Shown here: piece after piece, positions 27,865 to 38,118 of the stretch | Numbering within the stretch: position 1 is the first letter of the stretch | Layout of the letters: every line of letters starts with the position of its first letter | NCBI GenBank assembly: GCA_037442505.1 | Contig: JBBIPZ010000013.1 | Span: forward strand, 5,617-69,616 | Direction of reading: 5' to 3' | DNA length: 64,000 bases | DNA from: JBBIPZ01 sp037442505 [NCBI: Deltaproteobacteria bacterium] | GTDB taxonomy: Bacteria > CALINM01 | Notes under the pieces: generated by a model | The model's input: the letters and a program-made list of their open reading frames with translations, nothing else | Told to the model about the DNA's origin: nothing | Databases searched by the model: none | Position numbers and translations under genes: made by a program

Positions 27865-28458
27865 ATGCTACTAATGATTGATAACTATGACTCTTTCACG
27901 TATAACCTTGTTCAGTATTTAGGTGAGCTGGGGGAGGAAATAGTAGTTTTCAGGAATGATGAGATAACTGTAAAAGATGTTTTACAGTTGAAACCAGCGA
28001 AGATTGTTATATCGCCGGGTCCATGTAGTCCTAAAGAGGCAGGGAGCTCTGTCGAAATCATAAAACATTTCGCAGGAAAGATACCGCTTTTCGGTGTGTG
28101 TCTGGGGCATCAGGCGATAGGATACGCTTTTGGAGGAGAAATTGTAAGAGCAAAATGCCTTATGCACGGCAAGGTTTCATTGATTTTTCACGATGGGAAG
28201 ACAATCTTTAAAAATATCGAAAATCCTTTTGAAGCAACACGTTACCACTCACTATCCATTAAAAAAGAGACATTAAGTAACGAGTTTGAAATATCTGCAT
28301 GGACACAGGATGGCGAGATTATGGGGATTAGACATAAAAAGTTTCTTGTGGAGGGGGTTCAGTTTCATCCCGAATCCATTCTAACAAAAGAAGGTAAAAG
28401 GATTTTAAAAAATTTTTTAGAGCTTTCACAACGCTTTTGGGAGGATAAAGGTGATTAA
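27865..28458 (+). CDS. trpG: Anthranilate synthase component II (glutamine amidotransferase)
   Basis: A 197-residue GATase1 subunit that supplies ammonia to Trp[26 protein letters not shown], nucleophile Cys in [15 protein letters not shown] and the His/Glu pair in QFHPESI. Because pabA-type proteins are identical in fold, it may also serve 4-aminobenzoate synthesis. It begins 2 bases after trpE and overlaps trpD by 8 bases. Confidence 0.95.
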   Translation: MLLMIDNYDSFTYNLVQYLGELGEEIVVFRNDEITVKDVLQLKPAKIVISPGPCSPKEAGSSVEIIKHFAGKIPLFGVCLGHQAIGYAFGGEIVRAKCLMHGKVSLIFHDGKTIFKNIENPFEATRYHSLSIKKETLSNEFEISAWTQDGEIMGIRHKKFLVEGVQFHPESILTKEGKRILKNFLELSQRFWEDKGD

Positions 28459-29506
28459 AGAGGCTATCAATAAGGTAGTAGATAGAATAGACCTTGATGA
28501 AGAAGAAATGATAATTGTTATGGAAGAAATAATGACTGGAGAGGCTACCCCAGCTCAGATTGGGGCATTTATTACTGCGTTAAGAATGAAAGGAGAAACA
28601 GTTGACGAAATAACTGGAGCTGTAAAGGTAATGAGAAGAAAGGCTACAAAAATCCCTGTTGAAGGTGTTGACGTTGATTTAGATAGAGATGATATCAATA
28701 TAGACAGAGAGACGATTATTGATACATGTGGGACTGGTGGTGACGGAACAATGACCTTTAATGTATCTACTGCGACAGCGTTTGTTGTTGCTGGTGGAGG
28801 CATTAAGGTTGCTAAACACGGCAACAGGTCTGTATCAAGCCTTTGTGGTAGTGCTGATGTGTTGCAAGAGTTGGGGGTAAATATAGAGGCTACGCCAGAC
28901 ATAGTCGCACGTTGTATAAAAAAGGCAGGGATTGGATTTTTATTCGCCCCCATGCTTCATGGGGCTATGAAGTATGCGATTGGACCAAGAAGAGAGATTG
29001 GTATCAGGACAATATTCAATATACTTGGCCCACTCACAAATCCTGCATCTGCCAGGCACCAGTTATTAGGCGTTTACAAAGAATCACTGTGTGAGACACT
29101 TGCACAGGTACTTTTGCGCTTAGGAACAAAAAGGGCAATGGTAGTTCATGGCATGGATGGGATAGATGAAATATCTATAACGAAGGACACTAAAGTTGCA
29201 GAAATTAAAGATGGCAAAATAAAGGTTTACGAAATTAATCCGGTTCATTTTGGATTAAAGATTCACGAATTTAAGGACTTGAGAGGTGGTTCTGCATCGG
29301 ACAACGCAAGGATAATAAGAGACATCCTTACAGGAAAAGAAAAAGGTGCTAAACGTGCTATTGTGGTTCTTAATGCAGCCGCAGCATTTTACGTGGCAGA
29401 TAAGACAAAAAGCATTAAAGATGGTGTAAAATTGGCAGAAGAAGTGATTGATTCTGGCAAAGCTTTAAAAAAATTAGAGATGCTTATAGATATCAGCAAA
29501 GGATGA
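28451..29506 (+). CDS. trpD: Anthranilate phosphoribosyltransferase
   Basis: Attaches PRPP ribose-phosphate to anthranilate. The 351-residue protein shows [18 protein letters not shown], the PRPP loop [17 protein letters not shown] and KHGNRSVSS. There is a small charged insertion ([16 protein letters not shown]) before the glycine loop. The start is GTG within the end of trpG, preceded by GGAGGATAAAG; the stop overlaps trpC. Confidence 0.96.
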   Translation: MIKEAINKVVDRIDLDEEEMIIVMEEIMTGEATPAQIGAFITALRMKGETVDEITGAVKVMRRKATKIPVEGVDVDLDRDDINIDRETIIDTCGTGGDGTMTFNVSTATAFVVAGGGIKVAKHGNRSVSSLCGSADVLQELGVNIEATPDIVARCIKKAGIGFLFAPMLHGAMKYAIGPRREIGIRTIFNILGPLTNPASARHQLLGVYKESLCETLAQVLLRLGTKRAMVVHGMDGIDEISITKDTKVAEIKDGKIKVYEINPVHFGLKIHEFKDLRGGSASDNARIIRDILTGKEKGAKRAIVVLNAAAAFYVADKTKSIKDGVKLAEEVIDSGKALKKLEMLIDISKG

Positions 29507-30297
29507 AAATGTTTTTAGAAACTGTGCTAAAAGAAAAAAAAGCAAAGGTTAAGGAATGGAAAACCTCTGTTTCTGTTTCAGAACTAAAAGAAAGCATGCA
29601 AGATGTAGAAAAACGACCATTCTATAATGTTTTTGCAGAAAGGTGTGCGAATGCAGTTAAGATAATAGCAGAGGTGAAGAAGGCATCCCCATCTATGGGT
29701 ATATTAAAAGAAGATTTCAATTTAGAGCAGCTTGTTTCAGCTTACAACGAAGGTGGAGCTGCTGCCATTTCTGTAATAACGGAAGAAAAGTTTTTTTCAG
29801 GTAATATTCAGTTGTTGAAAGAGGTTAAGAAGCTAACATCTCTACCTATACTCAGGAAAGACTTTATTGTTGATGATTATGAGATATATCAGGCAAAGGC
29901 TTTTGGTGCTGATAGTATATTATTGATAGCAGAGGCATTAGAAAAATCGCAGTTATATGATTTTACTGCTTTGGCAAAGGAAATAGATTTAGATGTGCTG
30001 ATAGAGCTTCACAGTTTAAAATCTTATGAAGATAAATTGTTAGATATAAAGGATTTTCTGCTGGGAATAAACAATAGGGACTTATATAGCCTTAAAGTAG
30101 ATCTTTCTACATCAGAAGAAATTTTGAAACATATACCTGAAGACCAGAAGGTGGTTATAGAAAGCGGTATCAAAGACAGAAAAGATATAGAAAGATTTAT
30201 TCAGTTAGGGGTGTCAAACTTCTTGATAGGAACAAATCTTGTCCTTTCTGAAAATCCTGCTATGATGCTTAAGATGCTAAATGGTTTAAATCAATGA
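29503..30297 (+). CDS. trpC: Indole-3-glycerol-phosphate synthase
   Basis: A TIM-barrel of 264 residues that closes the indole ring. The diagnostic [39 protein letters not shown] and [12 protein letters not shown] blocks are present. ATG 29503 overlaps the trpD stop (ATGA); ATG 29509 has better spacing to AAAGG and may be the real start. It is monofunctional, with trpF as a separate gene. Confidence 0.95.
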   Translation: MKMFLETVLKEKKAKVKEWKTSVSVSELKESMQDVEKRPFYNVFAERCANAVKIIAEVKKASPSMGILKEDFNLEQLVSAYNEGGAAAISVITEEKFFSGNIQLLKEVKKLTSLPILRKDFIVDDYEIYQAKAFGADSILLIAEALEKSQLYDFTALAKEIDLDVLIELHSLKSYEDKLLDIKDFLLGINNRDLYSLKVDLSTSEEILKHIPEDQKVVIESGIKDRKDIERFIQLGVSNFLIGTNLVLSENPAMMLKMLNGLNQ

Positions 30298-30902
30298 TAA
30301 GGGTAAAAATTTGCGGAATTACCAGACTTGAAGATGCTCTTTACGCTTCGTATTTAGGGGCGTATGCCTTAGGTTTTGTGTTTTACGAAGGTAGCAAGCG
30401 TTTCATATCAGCAGATGACGCAAAAAATATAATTGAAGCGTTGCCACCTTTTCTGGTTAAGGTTGGTGTGTTTGTTGATGAAAAGCCTGAGAAAATGTTT
30501 AAGCTTAGCGAATATGTTGGTTTAGACAGGATTCAGATTCACACTAACAATCCTGATGTTTATAACAATATCTCACCTGACAGGATAATAATGGCATACA
30601 GAATAAAGGATAAAAACGATGTTGAGCTGGCTAATAACTCTAAATTTTTTCCCTTACTTGATAGATTTGATCAAAAAGAGTATGGGGGAACAGGCAAGAG
30701 TTTTGATTGGAAATTGTTAGATGAAATAAAGAGAGAGTATATTCTTGCAGGTGGCATCAATATCAAAAATATTAACGAAGCTATCGCATTAAATCCTTAT
30801 GCAATTGATATCTCTTCTGGTGTTGAGGCAGAACCAGGCAAAAAAGACCACAAAAAGATGTTTGAAATTTTTAAAAAATTAAGAGAAAATCAAAAGGTAT
30901 GA
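30294..30902 (+). CDS. trpF: Phosphoribosylanthranilate isomerase
   Basis: A TIM-barrel of 202 residues: [15 protein letters not shown] holds the catalytic Cys, followed by GVFVDEKPE, an atypical [11 protein letters not shown], and [10 protein letters not shown] and [14 protein letters not shown] near the C-terminus. It performs the Amadori rearrangement between TrpD and TrpC. It overlaps both neighbours by 4 bases. Confidence 0.95.
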   Translation: MIRVKICGITRLEDALYASYLGAYALGFVFYEGSKRFISADDAKNIIEALPPFLVKVGVFVDEKPEKMFKLSEYVGLDRIQIHTNNPDVYNNISPDRIIMAYRIKDKNDVELANNSKFFPLLDRFDQKEYGGTGKSFDWKLLDEIKREYILAGGINIKNINEAIALNPYAIDISSGVEAEPGKKDHKKMFEIFKKLRENQKV

Positions 30903-32098
30903 ATTTTAAGGAATTTCCGGACCAAACAGGTTATTTTGGCAGTTATGGAGGAGTGTTTATTCCAGAAACGCTTATGCCAGCAATCCTCGAGTTGCAGGGA
31001 GCATTTACTAAATACTCCAGGGAGCGTCGCTTTCAGAAAGAGCTACGTTACTACCTGTCTCATTATATTGGTAGACCCACGCCATTATATTTCGCGAAAA
31101 ACATCTCAAAAAAGTATGGTTTTAAGTTGTATCTCAAAAGAGAAGACCTCTGTCATACTGGTGCGCACAAAATAAATAATGCGATAGGACAGGTGCTTCT
31201 TGCAAAAAAGATGGGAAAGGGAAGGATTATAGCCGAAACGGGTGCAGGACAACATGGAGTAGCTACAGCAACTGCATCCGCTTTATTAGGGTTAAGATGC
31301 CGTATTTATATGGGGACAGAGGATATGAGAAGACAATCTCTAAACGTCTTCAGAATGAAATTGTTGGGCGCTGAAGTGGTTGGTGTAGATAACGGAAGTA
31401 AAACATTAAAGGATGCTATAAACGAGGCGTTGAGAGACTGGGTTACAAACGTTAAAGATACACATTATGTCATTGGGACTGTGTTTGGCCCTCATCCTTA
31501 TCCTTTGATGGTCAGAACGTTTCAATCTGTGATTGGTGAAGAGGTGCTTAGACAGATTAAGAAAAAAGAGGGGAAGTTGCCAGATGTTATTGTTGCCTGT
31601 GTTGGTGGTGGTAGTAACGCAATGGGGATATTTTACCCATTTCTTGAGAACAAGAGTGTTGAACTGATTGGTGTTGAAGCTGGAGGATTGGGAATTGAAA
31701 CAGGCAAACATGCTGCAAGATTTGCAACAGGTAAGACTGGCATCTTTCAGGGCACGAAAAGCTATGTTTTGCAAAACGAAGATGGACAGATACTAACCAC
31801 ACACTCGGTCTCTGCTGGTCTGGATTATGCGAGTGTTGGTCCTGAACACTGTTTTTTAAGAGACGTAAAAAGGGCAAGATATACCTATGCTACTGATGAG
31901 GAAGCTCTTTTTGGCTTTTATGAGCTTTCAAAGGAAGAGGGAATTATACCTGCTTTAGAAAGCAGTCATGCGATAGCATATGTCTTAAAAAACAGCAAAT
32001 TTTTTAAAGACAAGCTTGTTATTATCAACCTCTCTGGTAGAGGCGATAAAGATGTGATGCACGTGAAAGATATCAAGGGTGAAAATGAACAAAATTGA
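30899..32098 (+). CDS. trpB: Tryptophan synthase beta chain
   Basis: PLP enzyme of 399 residues of the TrpB1 type: [16 protein letters not shown], the Schiff-base Lys in [26 protein letters not shown], and the phosphate loop GGGSNAMG. It condenses indole and serine to tryptophan; the serine pathway genes at the head of this gene run supply the co-substrate. The N- and C-terminal contacts for TrpA look intact. Confidence 0.97.
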   Translation: MNFKEFPDQTGYFGSYGGVFIPETLMPAILELQGAFTKYSRERRFQKELRYYLSHYIGRPTPLYFAKNISKKYGFKLYLKREDLCHTGAHKINNAIGQVLLAKKMGKGRIIAETGAGQHGVATATASALLGLRCRIYMGTEDMRRQSLNVFRMKLLGAEVVGVDNGSKTLKDAINEALRDWVTNVKDTHYVIGTVFGPHPYPLMVRTFQSVIGEEVLRQIKKKEGKLPDVIVACVGGGSNAMGIFYPFLENKSVELIGVEAGGLGIETGKHAARFATGKTGIFQGTKSYVLQNEDGQILTTHSVSAGLDYASVGPEHCFLRDVKRARYTYATDEEALFGFYELSKEEGIIPALESSHAIAYVLKNSKFFKDKLVIINLSGRGDKDVMHVKDIKGENEQN

Positions 32099-32894
32099 TA
32101 AAGTTTTTGAAAAGCTAAATAGTTCTAAAAACAAGGCGATAATTCCTTATTTAACCGGAGGAGATCCAGATATTGACAGGACGCTAAAACTGATGCAGTT
32201 TTATGCAGAGAATGGAGCAGATATTATCGAGATAGGCGTGCCATTTTCTGACCCAATGGCTGATGGTCCAGTAATTCAGGCAGCAATGGAAAGGGCTTTG
32301 AAGGCTGGAACAACTCTCAAATCTATACTAAATTTAGTTAAGCGTTTCCGTAGAAACTACGATACCCCTTTGGTCTTGATGGGATATATGAACCCTTTTT
32401 ACGCTTATGGACTGGAGAGATTTTGTAAAGATGCTAAGGAGGCAGGTGTAGATGGCATTCTAACTGTTGATATGCCACCTGAAGAGGCAGAAGAGTTTGT
32501 TTCGTATCAGAGAAAATATGATTTAACTCCTGTATTTCTTGTTACACCTGTTACAAATGAAGATAGGATTTTAAAAATAAAAAAATATGCTACAAGTTTT
32601 GTTTACTTTGTTTCTGTTACTGGGGTTACTGGTGAGAGAGTATCACTTCCTGCTGATACAGAAAAAAAACTCATTGAGATAAAAAAACTAATAAATATGC
32701 CAACAGTTATAGGTTTTGGTATCTCTTCGCCTGAAATTATAATCAGTTTTTATGACATTGCAGATGGTTTTGTTATAGGAAGTGCCCTCGTTAAAAGAGC
32801 TGAGAGGATCTGGTCAAGCACAGAAAATGCCCGTGATTTTGAAAACTTTTTTAAATCCCTTGCATTTGCCTGTCATAAAGGTAGAATTGCATAA
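32085..32894 (+). CDS. trpA: Tryptophan synthase alpha chain
   Basis: A TIM-barrel of 269 residues that releases indole from indole-3-glycerol phosphate. The catalytic Glu and Asp are in [20 protein letters not shown], followed by [15 protein letters not shown] and the mobile loop. ATG 32085 is preferred: CAAGGG lies a few bases upstream, while GTG 32079 is part of that site. The gene overlaps trpB by 14 bases and completes the tryptophan set. Confidence 0.95.
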   Translation: MNKIDKVFEKLNSSKNKAIIPYLTGGDPDIDRTLKLMQFYAENGADIIEIGVPFSDPMADGPVIQAAMERALKAGTTLKSILNLVKRFRRNYDTPLVLMGYMNPFYAYGLERFCKDAKEAGVDGILTVDMPPEEAEEFVSYQRKYDLTPVFLVTPVTNEDRILKIKKYATSFVYFVSVTGVTGERVSLPADTEKKLIEIKKLINMPTVIGFGISSPEIIISFYDIADGFVIGSALVKRAERIWSSTENARDFENFFKSLAFACHKGRIA

Positions 32895-32904
32895 GGTGAT
32901 AAAT

Positions 32905-34035
32905 ATGGAAGATACTGATATCAACAAAGAGTATGAGAGATTAAAAAGTCTTCTTCATATTACTACATTATTAAACTCGTCTCTTGATGTGAAGTACGTT
33001 AAACAAAAGACTATAGAAGGCATAACGGAACTTGTTAACGCAGAAGTTGGTTCTCTTTTGCTTTTTGATGAAAAGACAAACGAACTTTTTTTTGAGGTGG
33101 CATTAGGGGAAAAAGGTGAAAAAATTAAGGAAATCAGGCTAAAGCTTGGAGAAGGGATAGCAGGCGCTGTTGCAAAAGAACGGAAAAGTTGTATTATTGA
33201 CGATGTGAGTAAGGACAAGCGTTTTTTTAGAAAGGCAGATGAAAAGTCGGGATTTATTACAAGAAGTATCATGTGCAGTCCTTTAGAATATAAGGGAAAG
33301 TTGTTGGGTGTGATTCAGGCAGTAAACAAAAAGGATAACTCCCAATTTACAACGGATGATTTGCGTTTATTTGAGTCTTTTGCTCACATTGTCTCGATAT
33401 CTATTGAAAACGCCAATCTATTCCAAAAATTGAAAGAGACATTTTTTGATACATCTTTCGCATTAGCAGAGGCAGTTGAAAAAAGAGATCCATATACTGG
33501 TGGACACGTCAAACGTGTTACTGAGTTTTGCCTTGCTGTTGGCAAAGAATTGAATTTGAGCCCAGAAGAGTTAGATAGGTTATATCTTTCAGCTGTATTA
33601 CACGACATCGGAAAGATAGGAATTGAAGATGCAATTTTAAGAAAGCCTGCACCCCTTACTCCTGAAGAAATAGCTCAAATGAAAAAACATCCCGCAATAG
33701 GTATAGAAATACTTAGCAAGGTCAAACATCTTTCAGATATTATAGCGGGGACTTTTTCCCATCACGAAACTTATGATGGTAGGGGCTATCCTATGGGGTT
33801 AAAAGGTGATGAAATACCGCTTTTAGGTCGGATTATTGCTGTCTGCGATACTTTTGATGCGATGACATCTGATAGACCTTATCGTCGTGGACTGGGTGAT
33901 GATGTTGCGATATCTGAACTTATTAAGTTTTCTGGAAAACAGTTTGATCCGGTTGTTGTAGACGCATTTGTTAAAGCATACAAAAAAGGCGAAATAATTT
34001 CTCAGCACCATAGGGAGGCAAAAGATGCAAATTGA
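32905..34035 (+). CDS. GAF-HD-GYP cyclic-di-GMP phosphodiesterase
   Basis: A cytoplasmic protein of 376 residues: a GAF sensor domain (about residues 15-170) and an HD-GYP domain (about 185-365). The HD dyad (LHDIGKIGI), KKHPAIG, HHETYDGRGYP with the GYP triad, and CDTFDAMTSDRPYR are all intact, so c-di-GMP hydrolysis is expected. ATG 32905 follows AAGGTGAT 2 bases upstream; the longer frame from 32782 overlaps trpA. The 3' end overlaps the next phosphodiesterase gene by 11 bases. Confidence 0.94.
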   Translation: MEDTDINKEYERLKSLLHITTLLNSSLDVKYVKQKTIEGITELVNAEVGSLLLFDEKTNELFFEVALGEKGEKIKEIRLKLGEGIAGAVAKERKSCIIDDVSKDKRFFRKADEKSGFITRSIMCSPLEYKGKLLGVIQAVNKKDNSQFTTDDLRLFESFAHIVSISIENANLFQKLKETFFDTSFALAEAVEKRDPYTGGHVKRVTEFCLAVGKELNLSPEELDRLYLSAVLHDIGKIGIEDAILRKPAPLTPEEIAQMKKHPAIGIEILSKVKHLSDIIAGTFSHHETYDGRGYPMGLKGDEIPLLGRIIAVCDTFDAMTSDRPYRRGLGDDVAISELIKFSGKQFDPVVVDAFVKAYKKGEIISQHHREAKDAN

Positions 34036-34798
34036 AGTGTTGGGATGTTTTGGAGGCGTTGATATAAAACATAATCCGGTTACATTTTTAGTTGATGGCA
34101 GGTATCTTTTGGATGGCGGTTCTATTGTTAAAGAACTTCCCCTCGAGAGACAACAGAAATTACAGGGCGTTTTTATCACCCATTGCCATCTTGACCATAT
34201 TAAAGATTTGTGTTTTTTGGCTGATAATTTGATTCTTATGGGGAAAGGTCCTGTAAACGTGTATGGTTTGAGCGACGTTCTTGATATGTTAAAAAGGTAT
34301 GTAATGAACAACAAAATTTGGCCAGACTTTTTTGAAATAAAGAGCAAAAAAGGTGATAGTATTTTGAATCTGATGCCAATTGCTGCAGGGCTCAAAGTCT
34401 CTTTGAACAAAACATATTCTGTTGAACTGGTTAAAACCAATCACTCCTGTGAATCAGCTGCATATATTCTCGGCAAAAACGATAAATATATCGCATACTC
34501 TGGCGATACAGGACCGACAGATAGGTTATGGCAAAGGATAAATGAGATACCTAATATGAAGGCTGTTTTTATAGAAGTCTCTTTTCCAAACAGAATGAAT
34601 GATTTAGCAATAACAACAGGACATTTAACACCGCAGCTATTCTTAAAAGAAATTGAAAAACTTAAAAACCCAGAAAAAATTAAGTTTTACATCTTTCATA
34701 TGAAGCCACCTCTCCTTGATGAGATTACTAAAGAGATAAATGCATTAAATATGGACAACGTTACGATACTTGATGATGGTGATATACTTCATATTTAA
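34025..34798 (+). CDS. Class II cyclic-nucleotide phosphodiesterase-like MBL protein
   Basis: MBL-fold protein of 257 residues close to PDE class II (CpdP type): VFITHCHLDHIKDL metal motif, TNHSCESAAYIL, YSGDTGPTDRLW, and IEVSFPNRMNDLAITTGHLTPQLF, a segment typical of this class. Known members hydrolyse cAMP/cGMP 3'-bonds; bacterial homologues are little studied. Overlap with the HD-GYP gene suggests that two second-messenger phosphodiesterases are made together. Confidence 0.78.
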   Translation: MQIEVLGCFGGVDIKHNPVTFLVDGRYLLDGGSIVKELPLERQQKLQGVFITHCHLDHIKDLCFLADNLILMGKGPVNVYGLSDVLDMLKRYVMNNKIWPDFFEIKSKKGDSILNLMPIAAGLKVSLNKTYSVELVKTNHSCESAAYILGKNDKYIAYSGDTGPTDRLWQRINEIPNMKAVFIEVSFPNRMNDLAITTGHLTPQLFLKEIEKLKNPEKIKFYIFHMKPPLLDEITKEINALNMDNVTILDDGDILHI

Positions 34799-34824
34799 CC
34801 TTTAAAATTGCGAGTAAAACTAAA

Positions 34825-36120
34825 ATGAATAAAGAAAAAGAGCTATATAGCTATCTTTATGGCTTAGAAAAATACGGGATTATTTTAGGGCTTGATAATA
34901 TAAAAATTATCCTATCCATGCTTGGTAATCCTGAAAAAAAGTTTCCATCTGTTCACGTGGTTGGAACTAACGGCAAAGGTTCTACAACAGCATTTTTAAC
35001 CTCCATTTTATCCAGGGCTGGTTATCGTGTGGGCAGATATACATCACCTCATCTTATTAAGTTTTCCGAAAGAATAACCATAGGCAATAGAGAGATTGCA
35101 GAAAAGGATATATCAAGAATTGCGTTTATGATAAGAGATAAGATAGCCAACTCAGCAGAACGCAAGAGACCCTACACCTTTTTTGAGGTTACAACTGCGC
35201 TTGCATTTCAGTATTTTGCAGAAAAAAACGTTGACATCGCTATAATCGAAGCCGGTTTAGGGGGAAGATTGGATGCTACAAACGTTTTAACGCCTTTAGT
35301 TACAGTAATTACTAACGTTGGGCTCGAACATAAAGAGTTTCTTGGAAATACAATAGAGGCTATAGCATACGAAAAGGCGTCTGTTATAAAACCTGGTACG
35401 CCAGTTGTAACCGCTGCTGAAGATGAAGCATTGGCAGTTATAGATAAATTTGGAAAAGACGCTAAAAGCCGGGTGTTTGCGCTAAACAGAGATTTTCGTT
35501 ATAACAGTACGAAGGTTACAGAATTTGATTATTTCGGAATTGCTCGAAAGTTTGAAAAACTTAAATTAAAAAAACTTGTTGGATTAAATCAGTTCGAAAA
35601 TGCCTCTGTTGCACTGGCTGTTATAGAAAATCTTATACAAAAGGGTTATTGTGTTACAGAAGCAGATATTAAGACTGGCATAAAAGATGCAAAATGGGAA
35701 GGACGCTTTGAGTATGTTAGAAAAGCGCCGCCATTTATAATTGATGGTGCACACAATCCGCATGGTGTTCAATCTTTAGTAAAAAATCTTTCTACCTTTC
35801 ATCCAGATGAAAGGTTCGTTATAATCTTGAACGTTCTGAAGGACAAGGATATTTGCGAGATGGTAAACTCTTTGAAGCCTTTTGCTGAACTTTTTGCTTT
35901 TGTTCCTAACAAGAATGAGCGTTCTCATACTGTGGATGACTACAAAAGAATATTTTCAGGAAAGGATAAATTTTTGTATTTTAGTGATATACAAAAATCA
36001 ATTGAATATATGCTTACTTCTAAAAAATACTCAAAAAAGCCCATTCTTTTTACAGGATCACTTTATGGCGTAGGAGAGGCTAAAGAGTATTTAAAAAAAA
36101 TCAATAAAAAGTTGTGTTGA
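34825..36120 (+). CDS. folC: Folylpolyglutamate synthase / dihydrofolate synthase
   Basis: Mur-ligase-type ATP enzyme of 431 residues: P-loop HVVGTNGKGSTTAFL, GRYTSPHL, EAGLGGRLDATN and IDGAHNPHGV. It adds glutamate to dihydropteroate and folates. ATG 34825 lacks a clear Shine-Dalgarno (CGAGTAAAACTAAA). The stop TGA shares a base with the next start (TGATG). Confidence 0.93.
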   Translation: MNKEKELYSYLYGLEKYGIILGLDNIKIILSMLGNPEKKFPSVHVVGTNGKGSTTAFLTSILSRAGYRVGRYTSPHLIKFSERITIGNREIAEKDISRIAFMIRDKIANSAERKRPYTFFEVTTALAFQYFAEKNVDIAIIEAGLGGRLDATNVLTPLVTVITNVGLEHKEFLGNTIEAIAYEKASVIKPGTPVVTAAEDEALAVIDKFGKDAKSRVFALNRDFRYNSTKVTEFDYFGIARKFEKLKLKKLVGLNQFENASVALAVIENLIQKGYCVTEADIKTGIKDAKWEGRFEYVRKAPPFIIDGAHNPHGVQSLVKNLSTFHPDERFVIILNVLKDKDICEMVNSLKPFAELFAFVPNKNERSHTVDDYKRIFSGKDKFLYFSDIQKSIEYMLTSKKYSKKPILFTGSLYGVGEAKEYLKKINKKLC

Positions 36121-38084
36121 TGTCGAGGCTTCTTGTTTTAGCAACAGTTTTTTTATTGGTTATATCTGTTTCAAAACCTTTGTTTGCAAAGGACGATAAC
36201 GTCTATCTATATGCAGACAGCATAATTTCAGATATGTCGGAAAACTATGTATATGCAACCGGAAATGTTTATGTGACACTGGGAGAAAACAGTCTCTGGA
36301 CGGATTCTCTGTTATTCGATAAAAAAACAGATACCATCTACGCCTTTAATAAAGCGGTTTTTTATGGCAATTTCATTGCGCATGGAGAGTATCTAAAATT
36401 TAATATCAAAACAAAAGAAGGTTATTTAAGTAAAGGCGAGGTAAGTTTTCTTTCTGATGACCCAAAGAAAAAAAGATTCATCTGGGGCAGTGATATAATT
36501 ATTAAAGACAAAGAGAGCTTCTTTATATCTGAAGGTGGAATAAGCAGCTGCGATGGCACAAATAAGGCCTGGCATATACAGGGTGCGGATATTAATGTTG
36601 AGCTGGGAGAATATCTTACATCCCGAAACACGACACTTTACGCATCATCTATGCCGGTGTTATACACACCATATTTTTTAATACCCATCAAAAAAGAAAG
36701 AGAATCGGGTTTTTTGATCCCTTCTATCGGCTTTTCCGGGAAAAATGGAGTTCTTTTTAATCTGCCTTACTATACTGTAATTAACGATAGTCTCGATATT
36801 ACCAATACACTGCTTATAAAATCGAAAACAAGCATAGGTATTGATAACCAGTTCAGGTATATGTTGTCTTCTGCGGAGAGTGGAGAGGTTAATTTAACGC
36901 TGATTGATAACTTCAGTATTAATAAAGGGTATGTTGAGGCAAAGCTGATACATTCAAAAGAAAATTCTACTGAAAATTTTAAAATAGATCTGGATTATGT
37001 GAACAGAAAAGATTTCTTTACACAATATGCGACAAACAGTTTTGACAAAACCAAACCTTACACAAGAAGTTCCGGATTCTACGAATTTGCCAGGAAAAGA
37101 GATTTATATAGTGGTAAACTGTTTTTTTCTCAGGACAACACAGGAGTGAATGATGATGTCAGGTCTTTTTCACTCTCTAAAGAAGGCTACTTAAAACAGC
37201 ATGGAGACTTTGGATATAACTATAGTGCGATGTTATCAGCATTCTCGTATAGTAAAGAGAATACCGTAAAGAGAGTTGCCTTCGAACCGTTTGTAATGTA
37301 TAGACTAACCGGTGAAGAGAAAGGTCTTTCAGCAAAATTAAAGCTCCATCTGGCAGACTATATAAATGCATATGAAGATCAGGATAATCAGTTATCAGGA
37401 ATGATTTATACCAATATTGAAGGTTACTTAGATAAAGTTTTGCTTGTTAACGATAAATACAAAGTAATTAACACCTTTAAAGTAGATACAGTTTTGCCTT
37501 ACAAACTTGATGACGAAAAAATCAGGATGTTTGATTCCACTGATATCACTGATGATACTAAAAAGGTTAAGTATGCCTTCGAACAAAAATGGTATGACAT
37601 TGCTAAACTCAAACAACAATTTTATCTGACCCTATGGCAGGAATATATTTTAAGCGATATGATTTCGTCAAACAACAAATTTTCAGATCTGTTTTTTTTA
37701 ATGAGATTCTCAAAAGATGTTGTTAATATTGATGCACAGGGTAGCTACGACCATAATAAAGGTGGTTTACGTGAGCTGAATCTGGCTTTGACTACAAATT
37801 TACAGGGATTTAAGGCTTCTGCAAACTATTTTGTTAGAGATGGACAGGATGAGTTTCTTAACCTGTATTTGTCTAAAAAGTTAGGGTACAATACAACAAT
37901 TATTGCAGGAACACGATACGATATTAAGCTTGATCTTGCGAGAGAAGTATCCGTTGGTATTGACTACGAAAAGAGTTGTTATAGTGTGAAGATGTTGTTT
38001 ACGCACAAAGATCTTCCTGAGGAAGATATTGTTATGTTGACGGTCAATTTGTTTGGGCTTGGTGAGTTTAAACAGGGCTATTAG
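36120..38084 (+). CDS. lptD: LPS-assembly outer-membrane protein LptD
   Basis: A 654-residue precursor: signal peptide (cleavage after SKPLFA), an OstA/LptA-like jellyroll (about residues 25-140, with YVYATGNVYVT and AVFYGN repeats), then the LptD barrel domain (VLYTPYFLIPIKKERESGFLIPSIG is its conserved entry) of beta strands to the C-terminus. It inserts LPS in the outer leaflet with LptE. It is shorter than the E. coli protein (about 780). Only two cysteines are evident, one in SSCDGT and one near the C-terminus. ATG 36120 is taken; GTG 36114 and TTG 36117 are in frame just upstream. Confidence 0.88.
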   Translation: MSRLLVLATVFLLVISVSKPLFAKDDNVYLYADSIISDMSENYVYATGNVYVTLGENSLWTDSLLFDKKTDTIYAFNKAVFYGNFIAHGEYLKFNIKTKEGYLSKGEVSFLSDDPKKKRFIWGSDIIIKDKESFFISEGGISSCDGTNKAWHIQGADINVELGEYLTSRNTTLYASSMPVLYTPYFLIPIKKERESGFLIPSIGFSGKNGVLFNLPYYTVINDSLDITNTLLIKSKTSIGIDNQFRYMLSSAESGEVNLTLIDNFSINKGYVEAKLIHSKENSTENFKIDLDYVNRKDFFTQYATNSFDKTKPYTRSSGFYEFARKRDLYSGKLFFSQDNTGVNDDVRSFSLSKEGYLKQHGDFGYNYSAMLSAFSYSKENTVKRVAFEPFVMYRLTGEEKGLSAKLKLHLADYINAYEDQDNQLSGMIYTNIEGYLDKVLLVNDKYKVINTFKVDTVLPYKLDDEKIRMFDSTDITDDTKKVKYAFEQKWYDIAKLKQQFYLTLWQEYILSDMISSNNKFSDLFFLMRFSKDVVNIDAQGSYDHNKGGLRELNLALTTNLQGFKASANYFVRDGQDEFLNLYLSKKLGYNTTIIAGTRYDIKLDLAREVSVGIDYEKSCYSVKMLFTHKDLPEEDIVMLTVNLFGLGEFKQGY

Positions 38085-38118
38085 TTAATCGTTAACGCAA
38101 AAAAAAAAGGAGGACAAG

